Shown piece after piece: positions 1 to 9,826 of a stretch of 64,000 nt of DNA. The stretch's first letter is position 1. Each line of letters starts with the position of its first letter. This stretch comes from Naumannella halotolerans (GTDB taxonomy: Bacteria; Actinomycetota; Actinomycetes; Propionibacteriales; Propionibacteriaceae): positions 1 through 64,000 of the forward strand of contig NZ_SOAW01000001.1 of the NCBI RefSeq assembly GCF_004364645.1, read 5' to 3'. The translations under genes were made by a program, and so were the position numbers. The notes beneath the pieces are model-generated. The model saw nothing but the letters and a program-made list of their open reading frames with translations, was not told where the DNA came from and made no database searches.

Positions 1-126
1 GGCGATCCCGAGCTGTTTCGCGACCCGCCCGATCAACTGATACTCCGTGCTGCCGTCCTCACGATCGGCCTCCCGGATCATCCGGACCGCACGCTACCGG
101 AACTCCGGCGGATACTGACGTGGCAT
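1..126 (-). pseudogene. IS3-type transposase OrfA, N-terminal fragment with an internal stop
   Basis: The minus-strand reading gives MPRQYPPEFR, a TAG stop at codon 11, then RAVRMIREADREDGSTEYQL and a continuing helix-turn-helix-like segment to the window edge. This matches the N-terminus of IS3/IS911-type OrfA proteins, whose HTH binds the element ends. The stop replaces an arginine-type codon in the conserved FRxRAV stretch, so this copy is probably inactive unless it restarts downstream. The rest of OrfA and all of OrfB are outside the window. Confidence 0.7.
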
Positions 127-180
127 GACTCCATCCTCCTAAAAGAAGCGGAACCAAAACCAGTACGGTTCAGCACGTCA
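1..180 (-). mobile_element. IS3-family insertion sequence, left end (partial)
   Basis: Read on the minus strand, position 180 begins TGACGTGCTGAACC, a TG-starting terminus as in IS3-family elements. It is followed by a strong Shine-Dalgarno (AGGAGG, plus-strand 136-141) and an OrfA-like start at 126. The rest of the element lies beyond the left edge. The element abuts a histidine kinase ORF that has lost its N-terminus, so the insertion probably cut that gene. The right inverted repeat and target duplication cannot be checked here. Confidence 0.7.
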
Positions 181-181
181 C

Positions 182-1090
182 ATGGCCTGTGCTGCGATGG
201 TCCTGGCCCTGCGGTGGCCGTGGCAGTTCGCGGCCGGGGCGATCTTGATCGGGATCGTGGCGACCACCGCGACCAGTGTCAGCATCTCGACGTTCTCGTT
301 CGCGCCACTGCATCCCTCGGACCTGATCACGCCGACCGCGATCCTGTTGCTGGTCCTGGTCCTGGGCAGTCTGGTACGGCAGTGGCTGCTCAGCCGGGAA
401 CAGGTGCAGCTGCAGGAGCAACGCGCCGAACACGAGGCCGGTCTGCGGCGCGCCATGGAGGAACGCAGCCGGATCGCTCGGGAGCTGCACGATGTGGTGG
501 CGCACGGTCTGTCGATCATCTCGATCCAGGCCTCGACCGTGCGGTACCGGGTGGAAGGGGTGCCGGAACCGGTGGTCGTCGAACTGGAGCAGATCAGCGA
601 GTCGGCCCGCGAGGCCCTGGCCGAGATGCGTTCCCTGCTGCAGGTGCTGCGGGCCGAGGACACCGAGACCGAACTCGCCCCGCAGCCCTCGGTGGCGCGA
701 CTCCCGGAGTTGATCGCCGCCAGCCGCCGCGGTGGTCAGGAGGTGAACCTGGAGATCAGCGGTGACCTCGATACCGACCTGTCGGAGGTGACCTCGCTGG
801 GGGCGTACCGGATCGTCCAGGAGGCGCTGAGCAATGTGCTGCGGCACGCGCCGGGACAACCGATCGAGGTCCGGGTCACGGTCGGGGAGCGCGCGGTACG
901 GGTCGAGATCAGCAATCCGCTGGCCGGTGCCGACCGGGGGCGGACCGAACCCCGTCGCGACGGTCTCGGGCTGCTGGGAATGGCCGAGCGGGCCAAGATG
1001 GCCGGCGGCTGGGTGGAAGCCGGCCGGATCGGGGACGACTTCCGCGTGGTCGCGGAGCTACCGCGACACGGTCGGGCGACCCGCTCCTGA
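182..1090 (+). pseudogene. Sensor histidine kinase (NarL-partner type), probably 5'-truncated by the IS
   Basis: Two-component sensor of the HisKA_3/HATPase_c class. Visible are two hydrophobic stretches (about residues 8-35 and 50-65), the phospho-acceptor motif RIARELHDVVAHGLS with His near residue 103, and a C-terminal ATPase domain with GLGLLGMAERA. Relatives usually have about 400 residues and four or more membrane helices; this ORF has 302 and starts two bases after the IS end, so its sensor part is probably lost. No response regulator gene follows; a strong hairpin terminator lies directly downstream. The catalytic half is intact, so leftover activity is possible but would lack normal input. 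Confidence 0.75.
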
Positions 1091-1095
1091 AAGCG

Positions 1096-1135
1096 ACCGG
1101 GCCCGGCACCTCGGAATCGAGGTGCCGGGCCCGGT
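1096..1135. terminator. Bidirectional hairpin terminator
   Basis: A perfect stem of at least 17 bp with a GAAT loop is centred at 1114-1117 (arms 1097-1113 and 1118-1134). It lies between the convergent histidine kinase and surface-protein remnant. Confidence 0.8.
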
Positions 1136-1151
1136 TGGCCTCGTCAGTGAC

Positions 1152-1780
1152 TCAGCTGCGATCGGTGCCGTCGAACCCGTGCGGATCGCGCCGGCCTCGG
1201 GCCCAGGCAGCAGCGCCCAGGCCGACGGACAGCAACCGTCGCCACCGTCGGCGCCGCCGTTGTCACCGTCGTCGGAGCCACCCGAGGACTTCTCGGTGAC
1301 GGTCACCACCGTGGAGGAGATGGCCTGGTTCCCGTTGGTGTCCTGCACCGTGTAGGTCAGGGCGTGGCTGCCGGGCTCGGAGGTGTTCACCGAGCCGATC
1401 ACCTCGACCTCGGGAGTCAGGTCACCATCGGTGTCGTCGGTGGCCGAGACCCCCGCCAGCGGGTCGAAATCGTCGCCGACACCGACCTCGGTGCCCTCGG
1501 GCACCGTCAGCTCCGGGGCGGTGACATCGGTACCCGCTGCGGTGGCGGTGAACACCGACATCTGGGTGATCGATCCCGGGGTCAGGTTCTCCCCGGTCTC
1601 CGCGTCACGGCTGACCGCGTACCAGGCGTAGGTCTCGCCTTCGGTGAGCCCCGACCATTCCACCGAGGCCGGCCAGCCCGACTCCGCGGTGTCCTCGCCG
1701 ATGACCTCGTCGGTGGGAGTGGTTGTCCATGAGGTGGAGAGGACATGCCCGGTGACGATTTCGGCCCAGATGCCCTGCCC
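1152..1780 (-). pseudogene. Remnant of a secreted or cell-surface protein (FN3-like plus DUF5011-like Ig domain)
   Basis: Reading down from about 1770, an FN3-like segment (VEWSGLTEGETYAWYAVS) is followed by an Ig-like domain of the DUF5011 type (ATDDTDGDLTP, YTVQDTNGNQA) and a Gly/Asp/Ser-rich linker. In the current frame the end is nonsense and runs through the terminator. One frame over, the same DNA encodes LSVGLGAAAWARGRRDPHG and a stop at 1152-1154, a typical C-terminal membrane anchor. The N-terminal part, probably an enzyme domain, is missing, and the ORF enters repeat DNA at about 1781. It is therefore truncated at the 5' end and frameshifted at the 3' end. The original enzyme cannot be named. 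Confidence 0.65.
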
Positions 1781-1857
1781 GCACCGTCGCGGTGGAACTG
1801 TTCCGCCGAACGCACCGTCGCGGTGGACCTCCAGATGAACGCACCGTCGCGTTGAAA
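1781..1857. repeat. Three tandem units of about 30 bp
   Basis: Units begin at 1781, 1812 and 1841, each starting GCACCGTCGC. Units 1 and 3 also carry AACTGTTCCG. The array runs directly into the 60-bp palindromic element at 1858. Confidence 0.75.
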
Positions 1858-1917
1858 CTGTTCCGCAGCACCTGCAGCTCTGCTTCCGTCTGGGGTGCAG
1901 ATACTGCGGAACGGATG
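1858..1917 (+). repeat. 60-bp palindromic-end repeat, copy A
   Basis: The element starts CTGTTCCGCAG and ends CTGCGGAACGGATG, so its ends are inverted repeats, with a 35-bp middle. Copies B (2872-2931) and C (48604-48663) have exactly the same length and ends. It lies upstream of the sulfurtransferase gene. Confidence 0.8.
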
Positions 1918-2016
1918 GTGGGAGTGGGCGGTACGAGCCCCGCTGGCGCGACCGCAGAGGCAACGGCGATCATGGCCGGAGGACGAATCCGGCCGAACGC
2001 AGGGAGATGGGTACCG

Positions 2017-2869
2017 ATGAGTGATCGTGAACGCGTACTGATCGAGGTCGAGGAACTGCTGCACCAACTCGGTTCCGGTTCGCCCCCGGTGCTGCTCGAC
2101 GTGCGTTGGACCCTCGGTGGCCCCTCAGGCCACGGTGACTACCTGGCCGGGCACATCCCGGGCGCGGTCTTCGTCGACCTGGACACCGAGCTGGCTGCCC
2201 ACGGGGAGCCGACCGAGGGACGGCACCCGCTGCCGTCGGTGGCCGACCTGCAGGCGGCGGCTCGCCGCTGGGGGATCGACGACGACTCCTCGGTGGTCGT
2301 CTACGACGGTGGGGGCAATCTGGCCGCTGCCCGGGCCTGGTGGCTGCTGCGCTGGGCGGGGCTGAGCCGGGTACGGCTGCTCGACGGTGCGCTGCCGGCC
2401 TGGCAGGCCGCCGGTGGAGCGTTGGAGACCGGTGAGGTCGTACCGGAACCGGGCAGGGTCGAACTGAGCGAAGGACATGTGCCGAGCCTTGATCTGGATC
2501 AGGTGGCCGAGGTCGCCGACACGGGGGTGTTGCTGGACGCCCGGGCGGGGGAGCGCTATCGCGGGGAGACCGAACCGATGGACCCGAAGGCCGGCCACGT
2601 ACCCGGTGCGCTGAGCGCCCCGACCAGTGAGAACCTGACCGCCGACGGGCGGTTCCGCGATCCCCAGGAGCTGCAGCAACGGTTCGACGCGCTGGGGGGT
2701 CGGCCCCGGCACCGAGGAGGTTGCCGTCTACTGCGGCTCCGGGGTCTACGCCGCGCACGAGGTCGCCGCGTTGGCCTCGATCGGAGTCAGCGCCGCGCTC
2801 TACCCGGGATCGTGGTCGCAATGGAGCAATCACGACCTGCCCGTGGCCACCGGACCGCACCCCCGATGA
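2017..2869 (+). pseudogene. sseA: Thiosulfate/3-mercaptopyruvate sulfurtransferase (two rhodanese domains), frameshifted
   Basis: The enzyme moves sulfane sulfur from thiosulfate or mercaptopyruvate to cyanide or thiols. The start is ATG 2017 (MSDRERVLIEVEELL), with a purine-rich site at 2001-2006. The N-terminal inactive rhodanese domain (VLLDVRWTLGG, GHIPGAVFVDLDTEL) and most of the catalytic domain are in frame. At the six-G run 2694-2699 the frame shifts; removing one G restores a reading with active-site loop [13 protein letters not shown] and a stop at 2867-2869, giving about 283 residues, normal for the family. Either a real one-base insertion or a homopolymer sequencing error. The gene is bracketed by two 60-bp repeats. 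Confidence 0.8.
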
Positions 2870-2871
2870 GT

Positions 2872-2931
2872 CTGTTCCGCAGCATCGGCAGCTTTCGTTG
2901 CCGGATGGGTGCGTTTGCTGCGGAACGGATG
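2872..2931 (+). repeat. 60-bp palindromic-end repeat, copy B
   Basis: It has the same ends and length as copy A and the same orientation, and begins two bases after the sulfurtransferase stop codon. The middle contains GGATGGGTGCGTTT, shared in reverse orientation with copy C. Confidence 0.85.
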
Positions 2932-2971
2932 TGGGGCCGGGTTGTGGAGGCGGTGGGGCCGGGGCTGATGG

Positions 2972-3044
2972 AGCCCCCAATCGGAGTCGAACCGATGACC
3001 TTCGCTTTACAAGAGCGCTGCTCTGGCCTCTGAGCTATGGGGGC
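2972..3044 (-). tRNA. tRNA-Thr (anticodon TGT)
   Basis: The cloverleaf folds on the minus strand: acceptor GCCCCCA with TGGGGGC, D-arm GCTC/GAGC, anticodon loop CTTGTAA, T-arm ATCGG-TTCGACT-CCGAT and discriminator T. CCA is not encoded. The anticodon stem has one G-A mismatch at its base. Confidence 0.95.
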
Positions 3045-3122
3045 CGAGGCATCGCACACTCTAACCTGTCCGATGCTGCTTCCTCATCTCCGGGAACCGG
3101 TGCCCGCGGGCGGTGAGGAGAC

Positions 3123-4574
3123 TCAGCCGGGGTCGCTGGACAAGCCGATCCCGAACAGTCCGAGCGACAGCACGGCGAGGATGCAGGCCAGGGTCGACAA
3201 CAGGCGTGACTGCACCCAGGTACGGTCCGCCCGGGCATGCCGGTCGTTCTCGGACCCGGCCAGTCGCAGGGCCATCTCCACCCTGGCCGGGGCCGCCAGG
3301 GTGCAGATCGACGCGGCCACATTGTGCACCGCCAGGCCGAGGGCGAGGGGTACGCCGGTGCCGGCGAGCGCAGCCGTCTGCGGGCCGGCCAGCATGGCAT
3401 TGGCCCCGGTGTTCGAGCCGGTGACGAAACCGCCGATCCCGGCCAGCCACGGCACCACGAGTGCGTAGGCGGCGCCGAGTGATCCGAATCCGGCGGCCAT
3501 CGCCGCCGACATCCCCGAGGCCGCCATCAGTGCGCCGAGGACGATGAACATGCCGGTGGCCGGGCCGACGTGCAGCCAACCGCGACCGGCCGCCGACCAG
3601 GCCGACCTGCGCAGCGCGACATCGGTCCCGGGCAGCGATCCCGCCACCGCGCTGGTCACCAGCAACCACAGCGCCGGGGAGGCCAGGTACCTCCCGGGGC
3701 CCTCCTCCAGCCCACCGAGGCGGACCAGGGCCGAGGTGCTGACCACCCCCAGCAGCAACACCGCATACGGTACGAGCGCGCGGCGCAGCGGGGCCGAGCC
3801 GCGCATGGAGCCGCCGCGCAGGCGGGCGAGGAGCAGGTGCCCGGTCAGCACCACCAACGCGCCGACCGCCCCGGCCGGGGCGGTGCCGAGGGTGAGGTTG
3901 GCACCCAGCACGGCCAGCCAGAGGGCCGCTGCGGAGGCAGCGGCGGCGAGCAGTGACCGCAGTCGCACCGGCGCCGGGGCCAGGAGGACGGCGGCGAAGC
4001 CGACGCCGAGGAAGACCGGCAGACTGGCCACGGCCGAGAGCACGCCCAAGGTCTGGAACGACACACCGCTGAGCTGGGAGGCGATCAGGGTGCCCGGACC
4101 CATCGAACCCCAGGGGACCGCGCACAGACCGAGCAGTCCGATTCCCGCCGCCCGACCGATCCCCAGTCCGAGGGCGGCCAGCAGCGGGATGGCCAGGGCG
4201 GCGCCGATGCCGTAGCCGGTCAGCGACTCGGCCAGCGGGGTCAGCCCGTGGACGATCGCCAGGACCGGTCCGATGCCGTTGCCCAGACAGTTCCGCAGCC
4301 AGTCCGAGAGAACCCTCTGGCCACCGCTCCGGCGGCCGAGCTCGGCGAAGGCGATTCCGCCGAGGATGATCAACAAGACCTCCACCGTGACCGGCAGCCA
4401 GTCGTGTACCAACCCGGGAATCGCCTGTGCCGGCAGGGGAAAGGCGATGACCATCACCACCAGCGTCAACGCCAGACCGAGCGCCGCGGCGAGGGTGGTG
4501 GACAGCCGCACAGCCAGCGCGATGATCACCGCGATGATCGGCAGCGCTGCCAGCAGACTGATCATCGGGCCCAC
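3123..4574 (-). CDS. lctP: L-lactate permease (LctP family)
   Basis: Integral membrane importer for lactate or related hydroxy-acids, of the LctP/LldP family. The 483 residues form about 12-14 hydrophobic helices. The family-typical segment GFVTGSNTGANAM is near residues 382-394, and a conserved polar loop (HGLTPLAESLTGYG) near 110-123. Bacterial LctP proteins are usually 500-560 residues, so this is a short member. The start is ATG 4574, with a second ATG at 4565. It is a single gene; no lactate dehydrogenase adjoins it, so substrate is inferred from family only. Confidence 0.85.
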   Translation of the reverse strand: MGPMISLLAALPIIAVIIALAVRLSTTLAAALGLALTLVVMVIAFPLPAQAIPGLVHDWLPVTVEVLLIILGGIAFAELGRRSGGQRVLSDWLRNCLGNGIGPVLAIVHGLTPLAESLTGYGIGAALAIPLLAALGLGIGRAAGIGLLGLCAVPWGSMGPGTLIASQLSGVSFQTLGVLSAVASLPVFLGVGFAAVLLAPAPVRLRSLLAAAASAAALWLAVLGANLTLGTAPAGAVGALVVLTGHLLLARLRGGSMRGSAPLRRALVPYAVLLLGVVSTSALVRLGGLEEGPGRYLASPALWLLVTSAVAGSLPGTDVALRRSAWSAAGRGWLHVGPATGMFIVLGALMAASGMSAAMAAGFGSLGAAYALVVPWLAGIGGFVTGSNTGANAMLAGPQTAALAGTGVPLALGLAVHNVAASICTLAAPARVEMALRLAGSENDRHARADRTWVQSRLLSTLACILAVLSLGLFGIGLSSDPG

Positions 4575-4646
4575 TGTACGGATCGGTCCCGGGCCGGATC
4601 AGCCGGTCCCGGTGCCGGCGTGCGGGGACGAATCGAACCCTCGCGG

Positions 4647-5798
4647 TCAGTCACCGGGTCCGGCCAGGTAGCCCAGCCCGGTGCCGTCGACGGTGACCGC
4701 CTCACCGGCTGGCAGGAAGACCGCCTGCCCTGTTTCCAGGGTGAGTTCCTGATCGGTGCCGGTGAGCCTCAGGTCACCGGCGACCGACAACAGGATCCGT
4801 GGCGCATCGGTGGCCGGGACCGAGGCGGCCACGGGATCGCGTACCTCCCAGATGGCGAACTCCGGGGCCGGCGTGGGATAGCGGGAGATCCCCGGCCCTT
4901 CCGGCACCGGGTGCAGCACCCGGGGGACCTCGGGGGAGAAGTCGACCACCCGGCTGAGCTCGGCCACATCGATGTGCTTGGGGGTCAGCCCACCCCGCAG
5001 CACATTGTCGGAATTGGCCATGATCTCGATCCCGGTGCCGTGGAGATAGGCGTGCATGTTCCCCGCACCGAGGAACAACGCCTCACCCGGCTGCAGGTCG
5101 ACCCGGTTCAACATCAGGGCCGCGACGATCCCGGGATCATCGGGGAAGTCGCGGGCCAACTGCAGCACCGTCCGGGCATCCCGGCCGGCCGGGCCGCCGG
5201 CCTCGGCATAGGTGTGCGCGGTGTCGACCACCTTCCGTACCTGTCGTTCGGTCAGTTCCAGGGCAGCCAGGAAGGCGTGCTCCAGCGGTGCGGCGCCGGA
5301 GAGTTCGGCCACCAGTTCGCGAGGGGCGTTGAACAGGTTCAATGCTTCGCGGGCCGCGGCGACGCTGCGGAAACCGCAGAGCCCGGAGAACTCGGTACGA
5401 GCGATGATCGCCTCCGGCTTCGGCCAGTCGTCGCGATAGTTGCGTTCGACGGCGTCGCGGGCGAGGCCGGCCGACTCCTCGGCCCGGTAGCCCTCCTCGG
5501 CCTGGCTGCGCGAGGGGTGGGCCTGCAGCGAGAGCGCCTTGGCCGCGGAGAGGATCTTCAACAGGAACGGCAGCCGGTCGCCGAAGCGGCGGCGTACCGA
5601 TTCCCCCAGCAGTGCCGGGTGCTCGGTGATCGCGATGTCCAGGCCGCGTCCGTCGGACAGCTTCGAGGGTGCCGAGCTGTGCGCCCCCAGCCAGTACTCG
5701 GCCTGTGGCTCGCCGGTGGCAGGGGTGCCGAGCAACTCGGCGATGGCGTCGGTGGTGCCCCAGGCGTAGTGCTGGACCTGTCCGCTCAGTCGGTACAT
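4647..5798 (-). CDS. manA: Mannose-6-phosphate isomerase, class I
   Basis: Zinc-dependent cytoplasmic isomerase linking fructose-6-phosphate to mannose-6-phosphate, supplying GDP-mannose for glycans. At 383 residues it has normal length. The start MYRLSGQVQHYAWG is the standard class I N-terminus. Zinc-site segments are visible: SLQAHPSRSQAEEGY near residue 95, and PGEALFLGAGNMHAYLHG near 237-254. It is monocistronic; a leaderless-type DUF3263 gene diverges from it. It could feed the mannose-related GT4/GH92 pair at 48.8-52.5 kb, but that link is inferred. Confidence 0.92.
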   Translation of the reverse strand: MYRLSGQVQHYAWGTTDAIAELLGTPATGEPQAEYWLGAHSSAPSKLSDGRGLDIAITEHPALLGESVRRRFGDRLPFLLKILSAAKALSLQAHPSRSQAEEGYRAEESAGLARDAVERNYRDDWPKPEAIIARTEFSGLCGFRSVAAAREALNLFNAPRELVAELSGAAPLEHAFLAALELTERQVRKVVDTAHTYAEAGGPAGRDARTVLQLARDFPDDPGIVAALMLNRVDLQPGEALFLGAGNMHAYLHGTGIEIMANSDNVLRGGLTPKHIDVAELSRVVDFSPEVPRVLHPVPEGPGISRYPTPAPEFAIWEVRDPVAASVPATDAPRILLSVAGDLRLTGTDQELTLETGQAVFLPAGEAVTVDGTGLGYLAGPGD

Positions 5799-5923
5799 GG
5801 GGCACAGTCTTGCAAAGCCGGGCCGATCCGGTGACCCCGATCACCACCGGGGATCACCACCTCGGCCGGGAACGGTCCCATGTGCTCGGCGAGGGAATGA
5901 CACCGGTGTGATTACGGCCTACG

Positions 5924-6229
5924 ATGGTGGGCATGGTCGAAGCCAACCCTGCTCCTCGTCGGGCCACCGAGCTCTCTGACCGCGATCGCGATCTGCTGGA
6001 TTTCGAACGCGAGTGGTGGAGTTTCGCGAGCTCCAAGGAGGAGGGCATCCGGACCAAGTTCGGTATGTCGGCCACCCGCTACTACCAGGTCCTCAACTCG
6101 CTGCTGAACACCGCCGAGGCCGAGGCCTACGACCCGTTGCTGGTGAAGCGGTTGCGCCGGTTGCGTGACTCCCGGCAGCGCGCCCGCTCGGCGCGGCGAC
6201 TGGGGTTCGACCCGGATCAGACCGGCTAG
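5924..6229 (+). CDS. DUF3263 protein, small DNA-binding-like
   Basis: A 101-residue actinobacterial protein of unknown function. The core (LSDRDRDLLDFEREWW then KFGMSATRYYQVLNSLL) matches DUF3263 and looks like a small helix-turn-helix fold. The C-terminus is Arg-rich (LRRLRDSRQRARSARRLG). ATG 5924 and ATG 5933 are both possible starts. There is no clear Shine-Dalgarno and a TACGAT-like -10 lies only about 10 bases upstream, so the message may be leaderless. Convergent with the next gene. Confidence 0.8.
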   Translation: MVGMVEANPAPRRATELSDRDRDLLDFEREWWSFASSKEEGIRTKFGMSATRYYQVLNSLLNTAEAEAYDPLLVKRLRRLRDSRQRARSARRLGFDPDQTG

Positions 6230-6277
6230 GAAACCATCCGGCTGGGAAACGATCCGGATAGGAGGCAGGACCCGGAT

Positions 6278-6673
6278 TCATCGGTAGCCACCGCGCTCCA
6301 GTCCGGCCAGTCGCTCGAAGAGGTTCGCCCGGGCCGGATTCCCGGTGCGCAGCGCGGACCAGCCCATGGCCAGCAGATAGGCCGGCAGGAACGGCGGACC
6401 CGCCAGCGCGAACCACTGCCAGGCATGGGTCTCCTCGTGCAGCATCACTTCCGGATGCCGCCGCACCAGGCGCGGTACGGAGGACTGGGTGAGGACCACA
6501 TTGCCGATGGTGAATGCCCCGGCGATCGGGAACCGCAGCCGGTAGCCCTCCCCGACGATCATCCCCCGGGGCCCGTGTTTGAACCGGACTCCACCGATCC
6601 GTCCCACGAGCAGCCCGAACAGGGTGCTGCCGTTGATCAGGTTGCCCAGTTCCCGAATCCGCCACGCGTCCAC
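6278..6673 (-). CDS. Small membrane-associated protein with an HEETH zincin-like motif
   Basis: The ORF from GTG 6673 ([14 protein letters not shown]) gives 131 residues. The motif [15 protein letters not shown] fits the HExxH zinc-metalloprotease pattern, followed by a hydrophobic stretch ([16 protein letters not shown]). No third zinc ligand can be assigned with confidence. Similar short HExxH proteins are common in actinobacteria without a known role. The longer upstream reading to 7072 overlaps the groEL promoter and start and is not credible. It ends convergently with the DUF3263 gene and diverges from groEL. Confidence 0.65.
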   Translation of the reverse strand: MDAWRIRELGNLINGSTLFGLLVGRIGGVRFKHGPRGMIVGEGYRLRFPIAGAFTIGNVVLTQSSVPRLVRRHPEVMLHEETHAWQWFALAGPPFLPAYLLAMGWSALRTGNPARANLFERLAGLERGGYR

Positions 6674-6723
6674 GGACCGAGTGTGCCCGATACGGGCGAA
6701 GGGCGGGTCGGAGTGCCGAGGCG

Positions 6724-6750
6724 TTTGCACTCTCACATGCCGAGTGCTAA
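6724..6750 (+). promoter_or_regulatory. CIRCE element 1 (HrcA operator)
   Basis: TTTGCACTC, nine bases, then GAGTGCTAA: one mismatch to the CIRCE consensus TTAGCACTC-N9-GAGTGCTAA. HrcA binds here and represses groEL until heat shock. Confidence 0.93.
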
Positions 6751-6758
6751 AAATGAAA

Positions 6759-6785
6759 TTGGCACTCGACTCATGAGAGTGCCAC
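6759..6785 (+). promoter_or_regulatory. CIRCE element 2 (HrcA operator, diverged)
   Basis: TTGGCACTC, nine bases, then GAGTGCCAC. The spacing is exactly that of CIRCE and both arms keep the core. Two CIRCEs 8 bp apart suggest tight HrcA control. Confidence 0.85.
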
Positions 6786-6857
6786 CGGCAAGCCGGTGAG
6801 GGGTGGCGAGAGCCTCCCCGTCCGTCGCGGGCACCAACCTTGTCACCGAAAACCTGA

Positions 6858-8531
<1,674 letters not shown>

Positions 8532-8549
8532 TCCCAGCCTCCGAGCTCA

Positions 8550-8592
8550 CGAAGGGCGGTTCCCCACACGGGGAGCCGCCCTTCGGCGTTTT
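8550..8592 (+). terminator. groEL terminator
   Basis: A 16-bp stem (8550-8565 with 8570-8585, one G-T wobble), loop ACAC, followed by GCGTTTTG. Confidence 0.85.
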
Positions 8593-8708
8593 GCGGTACG
8601 GGCGGGTCAGGGAGGTTCGTGCCGGTCCGGCAACCTCCGGTGCCCCGACCGGCAACTTGCAGGCATTGGCTCCGGCCGGTGTCCCCGGGTGCTTCGGGGA
8701 CCGGCACA

Positions 8709-9824
8709 ATGGGGCCGGTGAGTGAAGCACTGTTTCCGGTGATCGATGGACACAACGATCTTCCCTGGGCGCTGCGGGGCGACAGCTACGACCTGGACAA
8801 GGTGGACATCGCCCGCCCCCAGCCGCAGCTCAACACCGACCTGATCCGGGCCAAACAAGGAGGCCTGGCGGCACAGTTCTGGTCGGTCTACGTCCCCTCC
8901 GCCCTGCCCGAACCCGAAGCAGTGACCGCGACCCTGGAGCAGATCGACGCGGTCTTCTCCATCGCCGAACGCTATCCCGACGACCTGCACCTGGTCCGTA
9001 CCCCCGACGAACTCGACGCCGCCCTGGCCGACTGGCGACCCGGCGGGCCGATCGCCTCCCTGATGGGCGCCGAGGGCGGGCACTCGATCAACAACTCCCT
9101 GGCGGTCCTGCGCAACCTCCATCGTCTGGGCGTGCGCTACCTGACGCTGACCCACAACGACAACACCGACTGGGCCGATTCGGCGACCGATGAGCCGGTG
9201 CACGGTGGACTGACCGATTTCGGTCGGCAGGTGGTCGCAGAGATGAACCGGATCGGGATGATGGTCGACCTCTCCCACGTCGCCGACACCACGATGAACG
9301 ACGCCCTGGACGTCACCACCGCGCCGGTCATCTTCTCCCACTCCTCGGCCCGGGCCGTCTGTGACCACCCGCGCAATGTGCCCGATCAGGTGCTGCAGCG
9401 GCTCCCCGGCAACGGTGGCCTGTGCATGATCACCTTCGTGCCCTACTTCATCTCCACCACCGTCCGGGCCTGGGCGCTGCGCCGCTCCGAAGGCGCCGAA
9501 CAGGCCGGGATCGACCCGAAGGACTGGCCCGCCATGGACGAGTTCGCCAAGACCTGGCCCGAGCCGACCCCCGAATCGACCATCGCCGACGTGGTCGCCC
9601 ACCTGAACCACGCCCGGGAAGTGGTCGGCATCGACCACATCGGCCTCGGTGGAGACTACGACGGGACCGACGCCTTCCCCGACGGGATGGACGATGTGTC
9701 GGGCTATCCGGCGCTGATGGGCGCCCTGTTGGACGAGGGATGGTCGGCCGCGGAGCTGAACAAGCTCACCCACCGCAACCTGCAGCGGGTCTTCCGCGAC
9801 GTCACCGACGCCGCAGCGGGCTGA
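8709..9824 (+). CDS. Dipeptidase, peptidase family M19
   Basis: Zinc metallopeptidase of the renal dipeptidase type, cleaving dipeptides in the cytoplasm. Metal ligands appear in order: [10 protein letters not shown] at the N-terminus, [27 protein letters not shown] and [13 protein letters not shown] near residues 306-318. The start ATG 8709 gives 371 residues, normal for non-secreted M19; GTG 8718 is an alternative. The longer reading from 8619 adds a non-homologous lead through the region after the groEL terminator. No signal peptide. It converges with maltokinase; the stops are only two bases apart. Confidence 0.88.
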   Translation: MGPVSEALFPVIDGHNDLPWALRGDSYDLDKVDIARPQPQLNTDLIRAKQGGLAAQFWSVYVPSALPEPEAVTATLEQIDAVFSIAERYPDDLHLVRTPDELDAALADWRPGGPIASLMGAEGGHSINNSLAVLRNLHRLGVRYLTLTHNDNTDWADSATDEPVHGGLTDFGRQVVAEMNRIGMMVDLSHVADTTMNDALDVTTAPVIFSHSSARAVCDHPRNVPDQVLQRLPGNGGLCMITFVPYFISTTVRAWALRRSEGAEQAGIDPKDWPAMDEFAKTWPEPTPESTIADVVAHLNHAREVVGIDHIGLGGDYDGTDAFPDGMDDVSGYPALMGALLDEGWSAAELNKLTHRNLQRVFRDVTDAAAG

Positions 9825-9826
9825 GG

